Shown: one piece after another, positions 1-6,878 of the stretch
How the letters are laid out: every line of letters begins with the position of its first letter
Numbering within the stretch: the first letter of the stretch is position 1
Assembly: GCA_050259035.1 (NCBI GenBank)
Contig: JBLMZW010000082.1
Span: forward strand, 1 to 9,552
Length of the DNA stretch: 9,552 bases
DNA from: JBLMZW01 sp050259035
Lineage (GTDB): Bacteria > Bacillota > Syntrophomonadia > Syntrophomonadales > DTU052
Direction: 5' to 3'
Notes under the pieces: model-generated
Databases searched by the model: none
Told to the model about the DNA's origin: nothing
What the model saw: the letters and a program-made list of their open reading frames with translations, nothing else
Made by a program: the position numbers and the translations under genes

Positions 1-323
1 TCTCGGAAAACATCGAAAGCCACCGCTCCCACAACTCGACCATTAATTTTTAATGGGAGCCGGTTGACCACCATGGTCTCACCGTGCAGGTTCCAGACAT
101 CGCCGATGTTGGCTACTCCAGTTTGCAGTGTCTCCATCATTTTCGTTCCCGGGATTATATCCTCAACCGGGAGGCCTATGACCTCCGCCGGGTCAGTGTA
201 ACCGAGGGCTTCGGCATAATTACGGGTAATTGCTGCCAAATGCCCCTCCGGATCCACAATTATAAATCCTTTAAATGACGCCAGGGTTTCCTCCAGCAAC
301 TTGTAAAGAGTCTGTACTTTCAT
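1..323 (-). CDS. PAS-domain N-terminus of a probable sigma-54-dependent transcriptional regulator (partial)
   Basis: This gene starts at an ATG at 323 behind a strong AGGAGGG site (about 330-337) and runs off the left edge, leaving 107 residues. The visible part is one PAS sensor domain. It opens with an amphipathic helix (KVQTLYKLLEETL), then the strand FIIVDPEGH and the helix NYAEALGY. Next comes DIIPGTKMMETLQTG (about 56-70), and the sheet ends with NRLPLKINGRVVGAVAFDVF. The order P-x-T-x-M, TG, then V-x-N-R-x-P-x-x-x-x-G-x-V-x-G-A-V is typical of the PAS domain that precedes the AAA+ domain in clostridial RocR/TyrR-like sigma-54 activators. The ATPase (GAFTGA) and DNA-binding domains would lie outside the window, so that part of the call is inference. 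A sensor histidine kinase or another PAS protein remains possible. It is divergent from the DUF3810 gene, with a palindrome between them that could be its operator. Confidence 0.6.
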   Translation of the reverse strand, partial: MKVQTLYKLLEETLASFKGFIIVDPEGHLAAITRNYAEALGYTDPAEVIGLPVEDIIPGTKMMETLQTGVANIGDVWNLHGETMVVNRLPLKINGRVVGAVAFDVFR

Positions 324-363
324 AAGCACACCCTCCTATTCCAGCTACAGCTAAAAGTAGAAA

Positions 364-382
364 CTGTAGAAATATTCTACAG
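364..382. promoter_or_regulatory. Perfect palindrome, candidate operator
   Basis: CTGTAGAA (364-371) and TTCTACAG (375-382) are exact inverted arms of 8 bp around the spacer ATA. The site lies 41 nt upstream of the PAS regulator start and 156 nt upstream of the DUF3810 gene start, so it is better placed to control the regulator. Single copies of CTACAG (345-350) and GTAGAAA (358-364) lie beside it. There is no T-run, so it does not look like a terminator. The shape fits a dimeric regulator binding site; the protein that binds it is unknown. Confidence 0.4.
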
Positions 383-538
383 GATAAATAAACCAATTAC
401 TACATTAATACATGGTTTTAAAGAAAAATTAGATAATCGGGACCAGGAGTTATCAGTCAAAGGACCGGGAATTTGTGTAGAATGAAAGAAAGACACCGGA
501 ACAAGATATGCTTATCTATTAATTAGAGGAGAAACGAT

Positions 539-1657
539 ATGAAGAGACCAGACCAAAAACATATAACAAAACTATTCCTGATCTTACTATTGCCGGGCGG
601 TTTCTTGTTATCAGAGATTACTTCGGGCTTTCCGTCTCTAGTCGAAAAATATTATTCCCTAGGGGCCGACAAGCTCTTAATACAATTCCTTAGTTATGTC
701 ACCGGTATAATCCCCTTCTCTCTGGCTGAAATCTTGGTGATCTCTCTGGCCTTTTATGTTCTGTGGAAAATTATACAGATCATTTTGCTTTTTGGGCGCA
801 GGAAATTAACCTTCCGAAAAATAGGGGTTTGTTCCTTAAACCTTTTAGTCATTGTAAGTTTGCTTTATTTTTCTTTCGTTATTATTTGGGGACTAAATTA
901 TAACCGAATGACTTTCGCCCAAATAGCAGGCCTTAAAATTAGTCCGGCCTCGACCGAAGAACTGGCCCATCTCTGTGAAACCCTTATTGATAGAACTAAT
1001 ACCCTGCGGGCTGAGGTAAACGAAGACCATAAAGGAGTAATGCGGTTATCCGATAAAGAAAAAGCTTTTACCCGGGCCTATGCTGGGTACCACAGGGCAG
1101 CTCTAGTTTATCCTCAGTTGAATGGAGACTTTGGTCAGGCCAAAGGCATAATATTCAGCGAAGCCATGTCTTATGCAGGTTTATCTGGAATATTTTTTCC
1201 CTTTACCGGAGAAGCCAATGTGAACATGGATGCACCTGAATGTTTCCTACCCTGTACGATCGATCATGAGATGGCCCATCAAAGAGGCTTTGCCCGGGAA
1301 GACGAAGCCAATTATATCGCTTATTATACCTGTCGTCTAAACCCGGATATAAACTTCCAATATTCAGGCTATCTGCTCGCTTTAGTCAACTCGATGAATT
1401 CACTTGAAAGGTATGACCCTAAAAAATACGCCCAGTTAGAAAAACGTCTCGATGTTGGAGTGAAGAGAGACCTGAGTGACTTATCGACATATTGGACTAA
1501 GCATGAAGGGGTATTAGAAAGGCTTTCGTCCGGAGTTAACGATTTTCACTTGAGGTTAAATCATCAAAATGCCGGAGTCTACAGCTATGGCCGGATGGTA
1601 GATTTATTAATTGCGGAATCACGCACTGAACATCTTCAAGAGACTTCTAAAAGGTGA
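539..1657 (+). CDS. DUF3810-family membrane-anchored putative zinc metallopeptidase
   Basis: This 372-residue protein has three predicted membrane helices at about 10-28, 58-84 and 96-119. The basic N-terminus and the basic loop near 86-94 (GRRK, FRK) suggest a cytoplasmic N-terminus and an extracytoplasmic C-terminal domain. That domain holds HEMAH (243-247) followed by QRGFAREDEANY, an HExxH zinc-binding motif with acidic residues E254 and E256, one of which could be the third ligand. The HExxHQRG-x-x-x-E-x-E-A-N pattern is characteristic of the DUF3810 family, which is widespread in Firmicutes and, to my knowledge, of unknown substrate. Three cysteines (C235, C239, C265) flank the motif. 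The start is supported by AGAGGAGA at 525-532, about 6 nt before the ATG. The gene is monocistronic and ends 6 nt from the convergent radical SAM gene. I see no clear -35/-10 pair upstream. Proteolytic activity is inferred from the motif only. Confidence 0.8.
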   Translation: MKRPDQKHITKLFLILLLPGGFLLSEITSGFPSLVEKYYSLGADKLLIQFLSYVTGIIPFSLAEILVISLAFYVLWKIIQIILLFGRRKLTFRKIGVCSLNLLVIVSLLYFSFVIIWGLNYNRMTFAQIAGLKISPASTEELAHLCETLIDRTNTLRAEVNEDHKGVMRLSDKEKAFTRAYAGYHRAALVYPQLNGDFGQAKGIIFSEAMSYAGLSGIFFPFTGEANVNMDAPECFLPCTIDHEMAHQRGFAREDEANYIAYYTCRLNPDINFQYSGYLLALVNSMNSLERYDPKKYAQLEKRLDVGVKRDLSDLSTYWTKHEGVLERLSSGVNDFHLRLNHQNAGVYSYGRMVDLLIAESRTEHLQETSKR

Positions 1658-1663
1658 TTAAAC

Positions 1664-2494
1664 CTAAATCAAATCGAACTGACAGCCTGCTTGCCTGGAA
1701 ATCCTACGTAACCGGTTGCCAATAATATTCCGGTAAGCACCAGGGTCACGCAGATATTCCTCCAATACCGGCAAATAGTCTGGGAAATTCTTAATATAAA
1801 TGGCCTTAAGATTGGCCACCGCGGTAGGATACGGGTTCAAGGAATCAATAAGTATCTCCTTAATTCCAGTCTGTTTAAGTTGCTTGAACAGTTGATCCAA
1901 TGATTCGTCACTGTCGGATAACCCTGGCAGTAGTGGGGCAATAAACACCCAGACCGGGATGCCGTTGTCAAGTAACTCTCCGGCTGCCTCCAGGCGTTGT
2001 TGGGGCAGGGATGCCCCGGGCTCGATAACCTGTGCTGCATTCGGATCGGTGGTAGTAATAGTAAAGCCGACTTCACAGCCCTGGAGTTCCCGCAGAATAG
2101 GGATGTCTCTTGAAACCAGGGCCGATTTGGTTAAAATGTTTACTTCCAGTTCCGGGTGGCGGGAGAGAAGTTCTAAACAGGAGCGAGTAATTCTATAACG
2201 GAACTCAGCCGGTTGATAGGTATCAGTAACGGACCCCAGTATAACCCGTCCTTCCCGGCGTACTCGACCGTTCAATTGCTTGTCTAAAACCAAGGGGAAG
2301 TTAATTTTAACATCCAGGAACTGGCCCCAGCCCTCCCGGTGACCGGAGAAACGGCACATAAATGAGGCATAACAGTAGGCGCAACGATGGGAACATCCGA
2401 CATAGGGATTGATACAGAACTGATAGCCCGGAATCCCGGTTTTGGTCAATGCTGATTTACAGAGTATCTCTCTTAGAACAATATCTTCAGGCAC
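1664..2494 (-). CDS. SPL-family (spore photoproduct lyase-like) radical SAM protein
   Basis: A radical SAM enzyme of the COG1533 / spore photoproduct lyase-like group. The cluster-binding motif CSHRCAYC (C-x3-C-x2-C) lies at residues 34-41 counted from the GTG start, preceded by the family hallmark INPYVGC and followed by YASFMCRFSGHREGWGQF. The cysteines would ligate a [4Fe-4S] cluster that cleaves S-adenosylmethionine; the substrate of this subgroup is unknown to me. Later segments VILGSVTDTYQPAE, LTKSALVSRDI and PLLPGLSD match the SAM-binding barrel of the family. I chose GTG at 2494 because AAAGGAGG sits 7 nt before it and the protein then opens with LREILCKSALTKTGIPGY, the usual N-terminus. 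The frame stays open upstream to a TTG at 2581 (29 extra residues, weak ribosome site). The product is about 276 residues. It is not a true SplB on present evidence. It is divergent from the Fpg/Nei-like gene. Confidence 0.82.
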   Translation of the reverse strand: MPEDIVLREILCKSALTKTGIPGYQFCINPYVGCSHRCAYCYASFMCRFSGHREGWGQFLDVKINFPLVLDKQLNGRVRREGRVILGSVTDTYQPAEFRYRITRSCLELLSRHPELEVNILTKSALVSRDIPILRELQGCEVGFTITTTDPNAAQVIEPGASLPQQRLEAAGELLDNGIPVWVFIAPLLPGLSDSDESLDQLFKQLKQTGIKEILIDSLNPYPTAVANLKAIYIKNFPDYLPVLEEYLRDPGAYRNIIGNRLRRISRQAGCQFDLI

Positions 2495-2501
2495 CGCTTC
2501 C

Positions 2502-2509
2502 CCTCCTTT
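2502..2509 (-). promoter_or_regulatory. Shine-Dalgarno that decides the radical SAM start
   Basis: AAAGGAGG on the minus strand, 7 nt before GTG at 2494, is a near-ideal anti-16S match. It lies inside the longer open frame beginning at TTG 2581, where no comparable site precedes the start. This argues that the 29-residue upstream extension is not translated. Confidence 0.65.
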
Positions 2510-2601
2510 AACCCTAGTGTTCCTACTCCATGTTAAACCTTCTGAATCGAGTCTGGCAATGCAGTATGCACTTCGCATCAAACCATTTTCACCTGCAAAT
2601 G

Positions 2602-2630
2602 ATAAAAAACTATGGCTTAGTATGCTTCAA
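2602..2630 (-). promoter_or_regulatory. Candidate sigma-A promoter for the radical SAM gene
   Basis: On the minus strand, TTGAAG (2625-2630) is followed after 17 nt by TTTTAT (2602-2607), matching 4 of 6 bases in each box. Transcription would start near 2595, giving a leader of about 100 nt to the GTG at 2494. It lies immediately next to the TATAAT of the opposing gene, so the two divergent promoters would be interlocked. Confidence 0.35.
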
Positions 2631-2634
2631 AGTA

Positions 2635-2640
2635 TATAAT
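2635..2640 (+). promoter_or_regulatory. Candidate -10 box for the Fpg/Nei-like operon
   Basis: A perfect TATAAT lies 75 nt before the Fpg/Nei-like ATG, in AT-rich sequence. No convincing TTGACA-like -35 is seen 16-18 nt upstream (the best is TGGCTT at 2613), so the promoter may be weak or activator-dependent. Confidence 0.35.
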
Positions 2641-2715
2641 GCTCCTAAGACGACACCGGAGAAATATAACTGCTGTGGAACTAGCGGGCATACGTGCAGG
2701 TAAGGAGAGATAATC

Positions 2716-3543
2716 ATGCTGGAATTACCGGAAGCCGTAACCATAGCTCGGCAAATTCATGAAAACATAATCGGAAAATCAATAGTAAAAGTAGAAGCTG
2801 CTAGGAGCCCCAATAAATTTGCCTGGTACAATGGCGATCCCGATGATTATCAGAAAATGCTTATTGGAAGAACAATCAATAAAGCAAATGCATATGGAGG
2901 TATGGTTGAGGTTAAAGCCGAAGATGCAACCATGTTATTCTGTGACGGGGTCGGACTCAGGTTTCACAATAACCAGGAGAGTATTCCCAAGAAACATCAA
3001 CTGCTTATTCAGTTTACGGATGGAACTGCCTTAAGCGCATCAGTGCAAATGTATGGCGGCCTCTGGTGTTCTCTTAACGGAAAATTTGACAACCTCTATT
3101 ATGCAATTGCTCAACAAAAACCCTCACCCTTATCCGGAAAATTCAATGAGGAATATTTTGAACAAATAATTAACCTTTCAACCGTGCAGAAGGTAAGTGC
3201 CAAGGCTTTTCTGGCGACCGAGCAGAGATTTCCCGGGCTGGGCAACGGCGCTTTACAGGATATTCTCTGGAATGCCAGAATTCATCCCAAGACTAAAATA
3301 AACTCCCTCTCCCGGGAACAAAAAAACCAATTGTTTATTAAGGTTAAAACCGTTTTGGCGAAAATGGTTAAACAGGGTGGACGGGATACCGAAAAAGACC
3401 TCTTTGGAAGCCCGGGGGGCTACCAAACGGTGATGAGTAAGAATACTGCTGGCCAATCCTGCCCCGAATGCGGAACCTTAATTCAAAAAGATAACTATTT
3501 GGGAGGAAGCGTGTATTACTGCGCCAACTGCCAGGTAATATAA
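2716..3543 (+). CDS. Divergent Fpg/Nei-family DNA glycosylase homologue
   Basis: This 275-residue protein has the whole Fpg/Nei layout: an N-terminal beta-sandwich opening LELPEAVTIARQI, a helix-two-turn-helix region (about 155-195) with FPGLGNGALQDILWNARIHP, and a C-terminal zinc finger with C249, C252, C269 and C272. Family members excise oxidised bases and cleave the abasic site. E2 and the H2TH asparagine (N177) are present. Other canonical residues seem changed. The N-terminal catalytic proline that follows the removed Met is leucine here. The GKY lysine of the N-terminal domain aligns with YGGM (60-63). The zinc-finger hairpin arginine (GRS) is GGS (263-265). Similar MxELPEA proteins are, from memory, common in Clostridia and annotated as endonuclease VIII, so this is likely a subfamily rather than decay. 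Whether it has glycosylase activity is uncertain. The start is supported by AAGGAG at 2702-2707. The methyltransferase follows 15 nt downstream. Confidence 0.78.
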   Translation: MLELPEAVTIARQIHENIIGKSIVKVEAARSPNKFAWYNGDPDDYQKMLIGRTINKANAYGGMVEVKAEDATMLFCDGVGLRFHNNQESIPKKHQLLIQFTDGTALSASVQMYGGLWCSLNGKFDNLYYAIAQQKPSPLSGKFNEEYFEQIINLSTVQKVSAKAFLATEQRFPGLGNGALQDILWNARIHPKTKINSLSREQKNQLFIKVKTVLAKMVKQGGRDTEKDLFGSPGGYQTVMSKNTAGQSCPECGTLIQKDNYLGGSVYYCANCQVI

Positions 3544-3558
3544 AGGAGGGACCGATTA

Positions 3559-4338
3559 ATGGGAAAGGCTATTGATTTTGACGATGTGGCCGACATTTAT
3601 GATTATTACGTTAATACCACCCTGGACTTCAACTTCTTCCAGGAACAATTCAAAAATACGGAAGGGCCAGTTCTGGAACTGATGTGCGGTACCGGCCGAG
3701 TTTCATTGCCCTTGCTGGAGCACGGTATCAAACTCACCTGTGTTGATTATTGCGGAGAAATGTTGGATGTGTTTCAAGAAAAATTGAAACAAAAGGGACT
3801 GGACGCCGAGTTAATCCAAGCCGACGTTCGTTATCTTGATTTGGGCCGTAAGTTCAATGCCATTTTCATTCCGTTCAATTCATTCATGGAGTTAATAGGG
3901 GAGATGGACCAGATTGCTGCTCTGAAAAGAATACATCAACATCTAAATGATAAGGGAATTTTCGTGTGCACCTTACATAATCCTTCGCTGAGAACCCAAC
4001 TTGCCACCGGAGAAAAGGTTCTACGAGGAGAGTTCGCACTACCGGGTAATAAAAAACTGGTCCTTCATTCAATTGAAAAACAAGATCAGGTAAACCATCT
4101 TATCAAGGGAACTCAGTTCTTTGAGATTTATAGTGAACAGGGGGAACTGGAGCTTGAGCGCCGGTTGGATATTAAATTCAGCCTTATAGAACAGGATATA
4201 TTTGAGAAAATGATTGAGAATACAGGATTTACTGTTATGGGTCTTTATGGCGACTACAACATGGGGGACTTTAATGATGAAACCAGTCCGTTTATGATTT
4301 ACCGGCTGGAAAAGGGCCCGGATAATAAAGCTATGTAA
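3559..4338 (+). CDS. Class I SAM-dependent methyltransferase
   Basis: A 259-residue Rossmann-fold methyltransferase. Motif I is VLELMCGTGRVSLPL (38-52), the glycine-rich SAM loop. D63 in LTCVDYCGEML should bind the ribose hydroxyls, and IQADVRYLDL (86-95) holds the adenine-contacting acidic residue. FNAIFIPFNSFMEL (99-112) is the motif IV region. The N-terminus DFDDVADIYDYY is typical of small-molecule methyltransferases of the Methyltransf_25/UbiE-like type, but the acceptor cannot be told from sequence. The ATG is preceded by AAAGGAGGG (3542-3550), which overlaps the stop codon of the Fpg/Nei-like gene, so the two genes are almost certainly cotranscribed. There is no clear intrinsic terminator in the 33 nt before the convergent livF end. 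Confidence 0.85.
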   Translation: MGKAIDFDDVADIYDYYVNTTLDFNFFQEQFKNTEGPVLELMCGTGRVSLPLLEHGIKLTCVDYCGEMLDVFQEKLKQKGLDAELIQADVRYLDLGRKFNAIFIPFNSFMELIGEMDQIAALKRIHQHLNDKGIFVCTLHNPSLRTQLATGEKVLRGEFALPGNKKLVLHSIEKQDQVNHLIKGTQFFEIYSEQGELELERRLDIKFSLIEQDIFEKMIENTGFTVMGLYGDYNMGDFNDETSPFMIYRLEKGPDNKAM

Positions 4339-4371
4339 TCGGAATTAAGAACAGAAAAACATAATGCTAAA

Positions 4372-5109
4372 TTAATGTTGATTACTGCGTTCCTCCACTC
4401 TCTTGCCCAGATAAGCACGTTGAACTCGGGGGTCAGATAACAGTTCATGCGCCGAGCCGCTAAGAACCACTCGTCCCCGATCTAAGACATAAGCCCGGTC
4501 TGCGATATTTAAAGCAGCTCGAGCATTTTGTTCCACCAGCAAAATGGTTGTACCTTGCTCCCTGAGGCGTACCAGCATGTTCATAATTTCATTCATAACC
4601 ATTGGAGCCAGTCCCACGGATGGCTCATCCAGCATCAGCAAACGCGGCCGTGAAATTAATCCCCTCCCAATGGCCACCATCTGCTGTAAGCCTCCGCTAA
4701 GATTACCCGCCAAATCCTTTTCTTTACCATATAGGACAGGAAAGAGGGCAAAAATTTGATCTATATCTTTCTTAAGCAAATGATGATCACGTTTGTAACG
4801 ATGGTATGCCCCCAGCAACAAATTGTCCGTAACACTCATGTTGTAGAATAACTGACGCTGCTCAGGAACCAGGGTAATGCCTGCCCGAACTATTTCTTCC
4901 GCACCCATTCCGGTTAACTCTCGCCCCTCAAAAAATATCTGTCCTCGCCGGGACGGGAAAATACCGGCCAGGGTTCCCATAAGTGTGCTTTTTCCGGCGC
5001 CGTTGGCTCCAATAATTGCCACCAACTCACCTGGTTTAACTTCAAGGGTTGCACCTCGCAGGGCCATAATATGTCCATGATAAGTAACCAGCTGTTTCAC
5101 ATGCAGCAT
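4372..5109 (-). CDS. livF: Branched-chain amino acid-type ABC transporter ATP-binding protein LivF
   Basis: This 245-residue ATPase is the second nucleotide-binding subunit of a HAAT/Liv importer and works on the cytoplasmic face with LivG. Walker A is GANGAGKST (34-42) and Walker B is LLMLDEP (157-163). The ABC signature is LSGGLQQ (137-143), with Leu where LivF proteins normally have Glu. The H-loop position is Gln (LLVEQN, Q194), a normal feature of LivF. LVPEQRQLF (80-88) is the LivF Q-loop region. The C-terminus (AYLGKRVEE) matches the family ending AYLG. The ATG directly follows the livG stop (TAAATG, zero spacing) and its ribosome site GAGAGGAA lies inside livG, so translation is coupled. 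It is the last gene of the operon and converges on the methyltransferase gene. Confidence 0.92.
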   Translation of the reverse strand: MLHVKQLVTYHGHIMALRGATLEVKPGELVAIIGANGAGKSTLMGTLAGIFPSRRGQIFFEGRELTGMGAEEIVRAGITLVPEQRQLFYNMSVTDNLLLGAYHRYKRDHHLLKKDIDQIFALFPVLYGKEKDLAGNLSGGLQQMVAIGRGLISRPRLLMLDEPSVGLAPMVMNEIMNMLVRLREQGTTILLVEQNARAALNIADRAYVLDRGRVVLSGSAHELLSDPRVQRAYLGKRVEERSNQH

Positions 5110-5871
5110 TTACTGTTCCTCTCCCAGATAGGCAGCTATAACCAAGGGATCTTGTTGGATTATATCAGGCGGTCCCTCGGCGATCTTTTTGCCGAAATCC
5201 AATACTATTATATTGTCGGCCAGGTTCATGACGGTATCCATATCGTGCTCTACCAGCAGAATACTGGTTCCTTGCTCTTTTAGCCGCATAATTAATTTCT
5301 CCAATTCGCGGGTCTCACCCCCGGTCAGCCCCGCGACCGGTTCGTCCAGGAGCAGCAGGCCCGGTTCTACAGCCATAGCGCGAGCGACTTCCAGCAGACG
5401 CTGTTGCCCGAAAGGTAGGGTGGCCGCAGGTTGCTCCGCCAGATAAGACAGACCCACCTCGTTTAACATGTTCATAGCGTATAATCGGGTATCCTGATCC
5501 TCGCTACGGCTTAGAGGCGACCGAATGGCTGCACTTAGTAACCCGGTATTAGTGCGGATGTGGCGTCCTACCATGACGTTTTCTACCACTGTCATATTTC
5601 CGAACACCTGAAGGTTCTGGAAAGTTCGGGCTATCCCCAGGGCAGCGACCTTATTGGCCTTTACTCCTAATGTAGATTGCCCCTTGAAAATCACCTCACC
5701 GGTTGAAGGCGGGTAAACTCCTGAGATTATATTGAACAATGTAGTCTTGCCCGCCCCATTGGGACCGATAAGAGCTGTGATTTCTTCAGTCTTTATGGAA
5801 AAAGAGACATCATCTACTGCCAGAACGCCGCCGAAACTCTTGGTTACACTTTGAACGTCCAGCAGATTCAC
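5110..5871 (-). CDS. livG: Branched-chain amino acid-type ABC transporter ATP-binding protein LivG
   Basis: The first ATPase of the Liv importer, 253 residues from the chosen GTG. In that numbering Walker A is GPNGAGKT (36-43), the Q-loop is RTFQNLQVF (Q85), the signature is LPFGQQRLLEVARA (152-165, the LivG-type variant of LSGGQ), Walker B is LLLLDEP (172-178) and the H-loop histidine is H209 in LVEHDMD. The C-terminus AAYLGEE matches the family. I prefer GTG at 5871 over ATG at 5886 because GGGAGGAA (5877-5884) lies 5 nt before it and the GTG overlaps the livM stop as GTGA, the usual coupled arrangement. The ATG would sit on top of that ribosome site and adds five residues unlike the family N-terminus. 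LivF follows with no gap. Confidence 0.92.
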   Translation of the reverse strand: MNLLDVQSVTKSFGGVLAVDDVSFSIKTEEITALIGPNGAGKTTLFNIISGVYPPSTGEVIFKGQSTLGVKANKVAALGIARTFQNLQVFGNMTVVENVMVGRHIRTNTGLLSAAIRSPLSRSEDQDTRLYAMNMLNEVGLSYLAEQPAATLPFGQQRLLEVARAMAVEPGLLLLDEPVAGLTGGETRELEKLIMRLKEQGTSILLVEHDMDTVMNLADNIIVLDFGKKIAEGPPDIIQQDPLVIAAYLGEEQ

Positions 5872-6878
5872 ACCGATTCCTCCCATACATCTTCGCAGGC
5901 CTCTCTAATATTTTGGTAAGCCGGGTTCCCCCGCCGTTCCAGGCGATCAGCCACCCCTCGGAAAAGTCCCTCCGGCAGAAAAATCATGATTACCGTCAGA
6001 ATAAGCCCGAAGGCCACTATTTCGAACTCCCCGCCGGCTCCAGGAATCAACCGGGGGATCGTTTCTTTCAATATTTCAGTAATAGCGGTTACAGCCGTGA
6101 CCCCGAACAACGGACCCCAGATGCTGGCTATCCCACCCACTACCGCCATAAGTAAAAATTCCATAGACATCTTGAACCCGAAAGGAGACGGGTTTAGTAC
6201 CGTAATATAATGTGCGTACAGGCTTCCGGCTAGGCTGGCGAAAGCCGCGCTCAGTACAAATATCTGTAGTTTTACGGCAGATGTGTCAATCCCCATGGCT
6301 TCAGCCGCTACTTCAGAACCATGAATAGCCTTCAAAGCCCGTCCGATACGCGAATTAACAATGTTGCTGCAGATAAATATGGTGGCCATAACCATAAACC
6401 AGACCAGATAATAAAAACGGAAATCACTATTAAACGAAAAACTCCCAAAAGAAAGATAGGGGATGCCGGTCAAACCCGATGGTCCACCAGTTAAAACTGT
6501 CGCCTGCATAAAGAATATGTAAACAATAATACCGAACCCCAGTGTTGCCAGGGCCAGATAATGCTCTTTTAGTTTCAAAGTAGGAATCCCTATACCCCAG
6601 GCGATAATCATAGTAACCAGGGCAGCCAGGATCATAGCCAGCCAAGGATTCATTGCCATTTTTACAGTTAAAATAGCTGATCCATAAGCTCCCAGCCCGT
6701 AGAATGCGGCATGTCCAAGGGATATTTGCCCGGCATAACCCATAAGCAAGCACAGACTAATAGTTACTATGGCATAAATACCGATAAAAACCATAGTGCT
6801 CAAAATGTAAAGGCTGTCAATCAACAAAGGCAGCAGCCCAACGGCCAAAACCACGAAAAATGGCAATATCCGTCTCAT
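5868..6878 (-). CDS. livM: Branched-chain amino acid-type ABC transporter permease LivM
   Basis: This 336-residue membrane protein has hydrophobic segments throughout. The signature region LLMGYAGQISLGHAAFYGLGAY (about 44-65) is diagnostic of LivM. The cytoplasmic coupling loop is SRIGRALKAIHGSEVAAEAMGI, which contacts an ATPase subunit. The ending FLPEGLFRGVADRLERR also fits the family. It pairs with LivH to form the translocation path. The ATG is preceded by GGGAGG (6888-6893) at 9 nt and overlaps the livH stop as ATGA. Its own stop overlaps the livG GTG. The C-terminal tail after the last helix (about 45 residues, acidic at the end) is somewhat longer than a minimal LivM. Confidence 0.92.
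   Translation of the reverse strand: MRRILPFFVVLAVGLLPLLIDSLYILSTMVFIGIYAIVTISLCLLMGYAGQISLGHAAFYGLGAYGSAILTVKMAMNPWLAMILAALVTMIIAWGIGIPTLKLKEHYLALATLGFGIIVYIFFMQATVLTGGPSGLTGIPYLSFGSFSFNSDFRFYYLVWFMVMATIFICSNIVNSRIGRALKAIHGSEVAAEAMGIDTSAVKLQIFVLSAAFASLAGSLYAHYITVLNPSPFGFKMSMEFLLMAVVGGIASIWGPLFGVTAVTAITEILKETIPRLIPGAGGEFEIVAFGLILTVIMIFLPEGLFRGVADRLERRGNPAYQNIREACEDVWEESV

Noticed and set aside
84..278. A 64-codon plus-strand open frame near the left edge
   Set aside because: It lies opposite the PAS domain coding sequence, which has a strong ribosome site and recognisable family pattern.
4360..4380. AT-rich imperfect inverted repeat (ACATAAT / ATTAATGT) between the methyltransferase and livF ends
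   Set aside because: The arms mismatch by an inserted base, have no GC content to speak of and no flanking T-run, so it does not support a terminator call.
5871..5886. ATG at 5886 as livG start
   Set aside because: It overlaps the Shine-Dalgarno that serves GTG 5871, and the five extra residues are not family-like.
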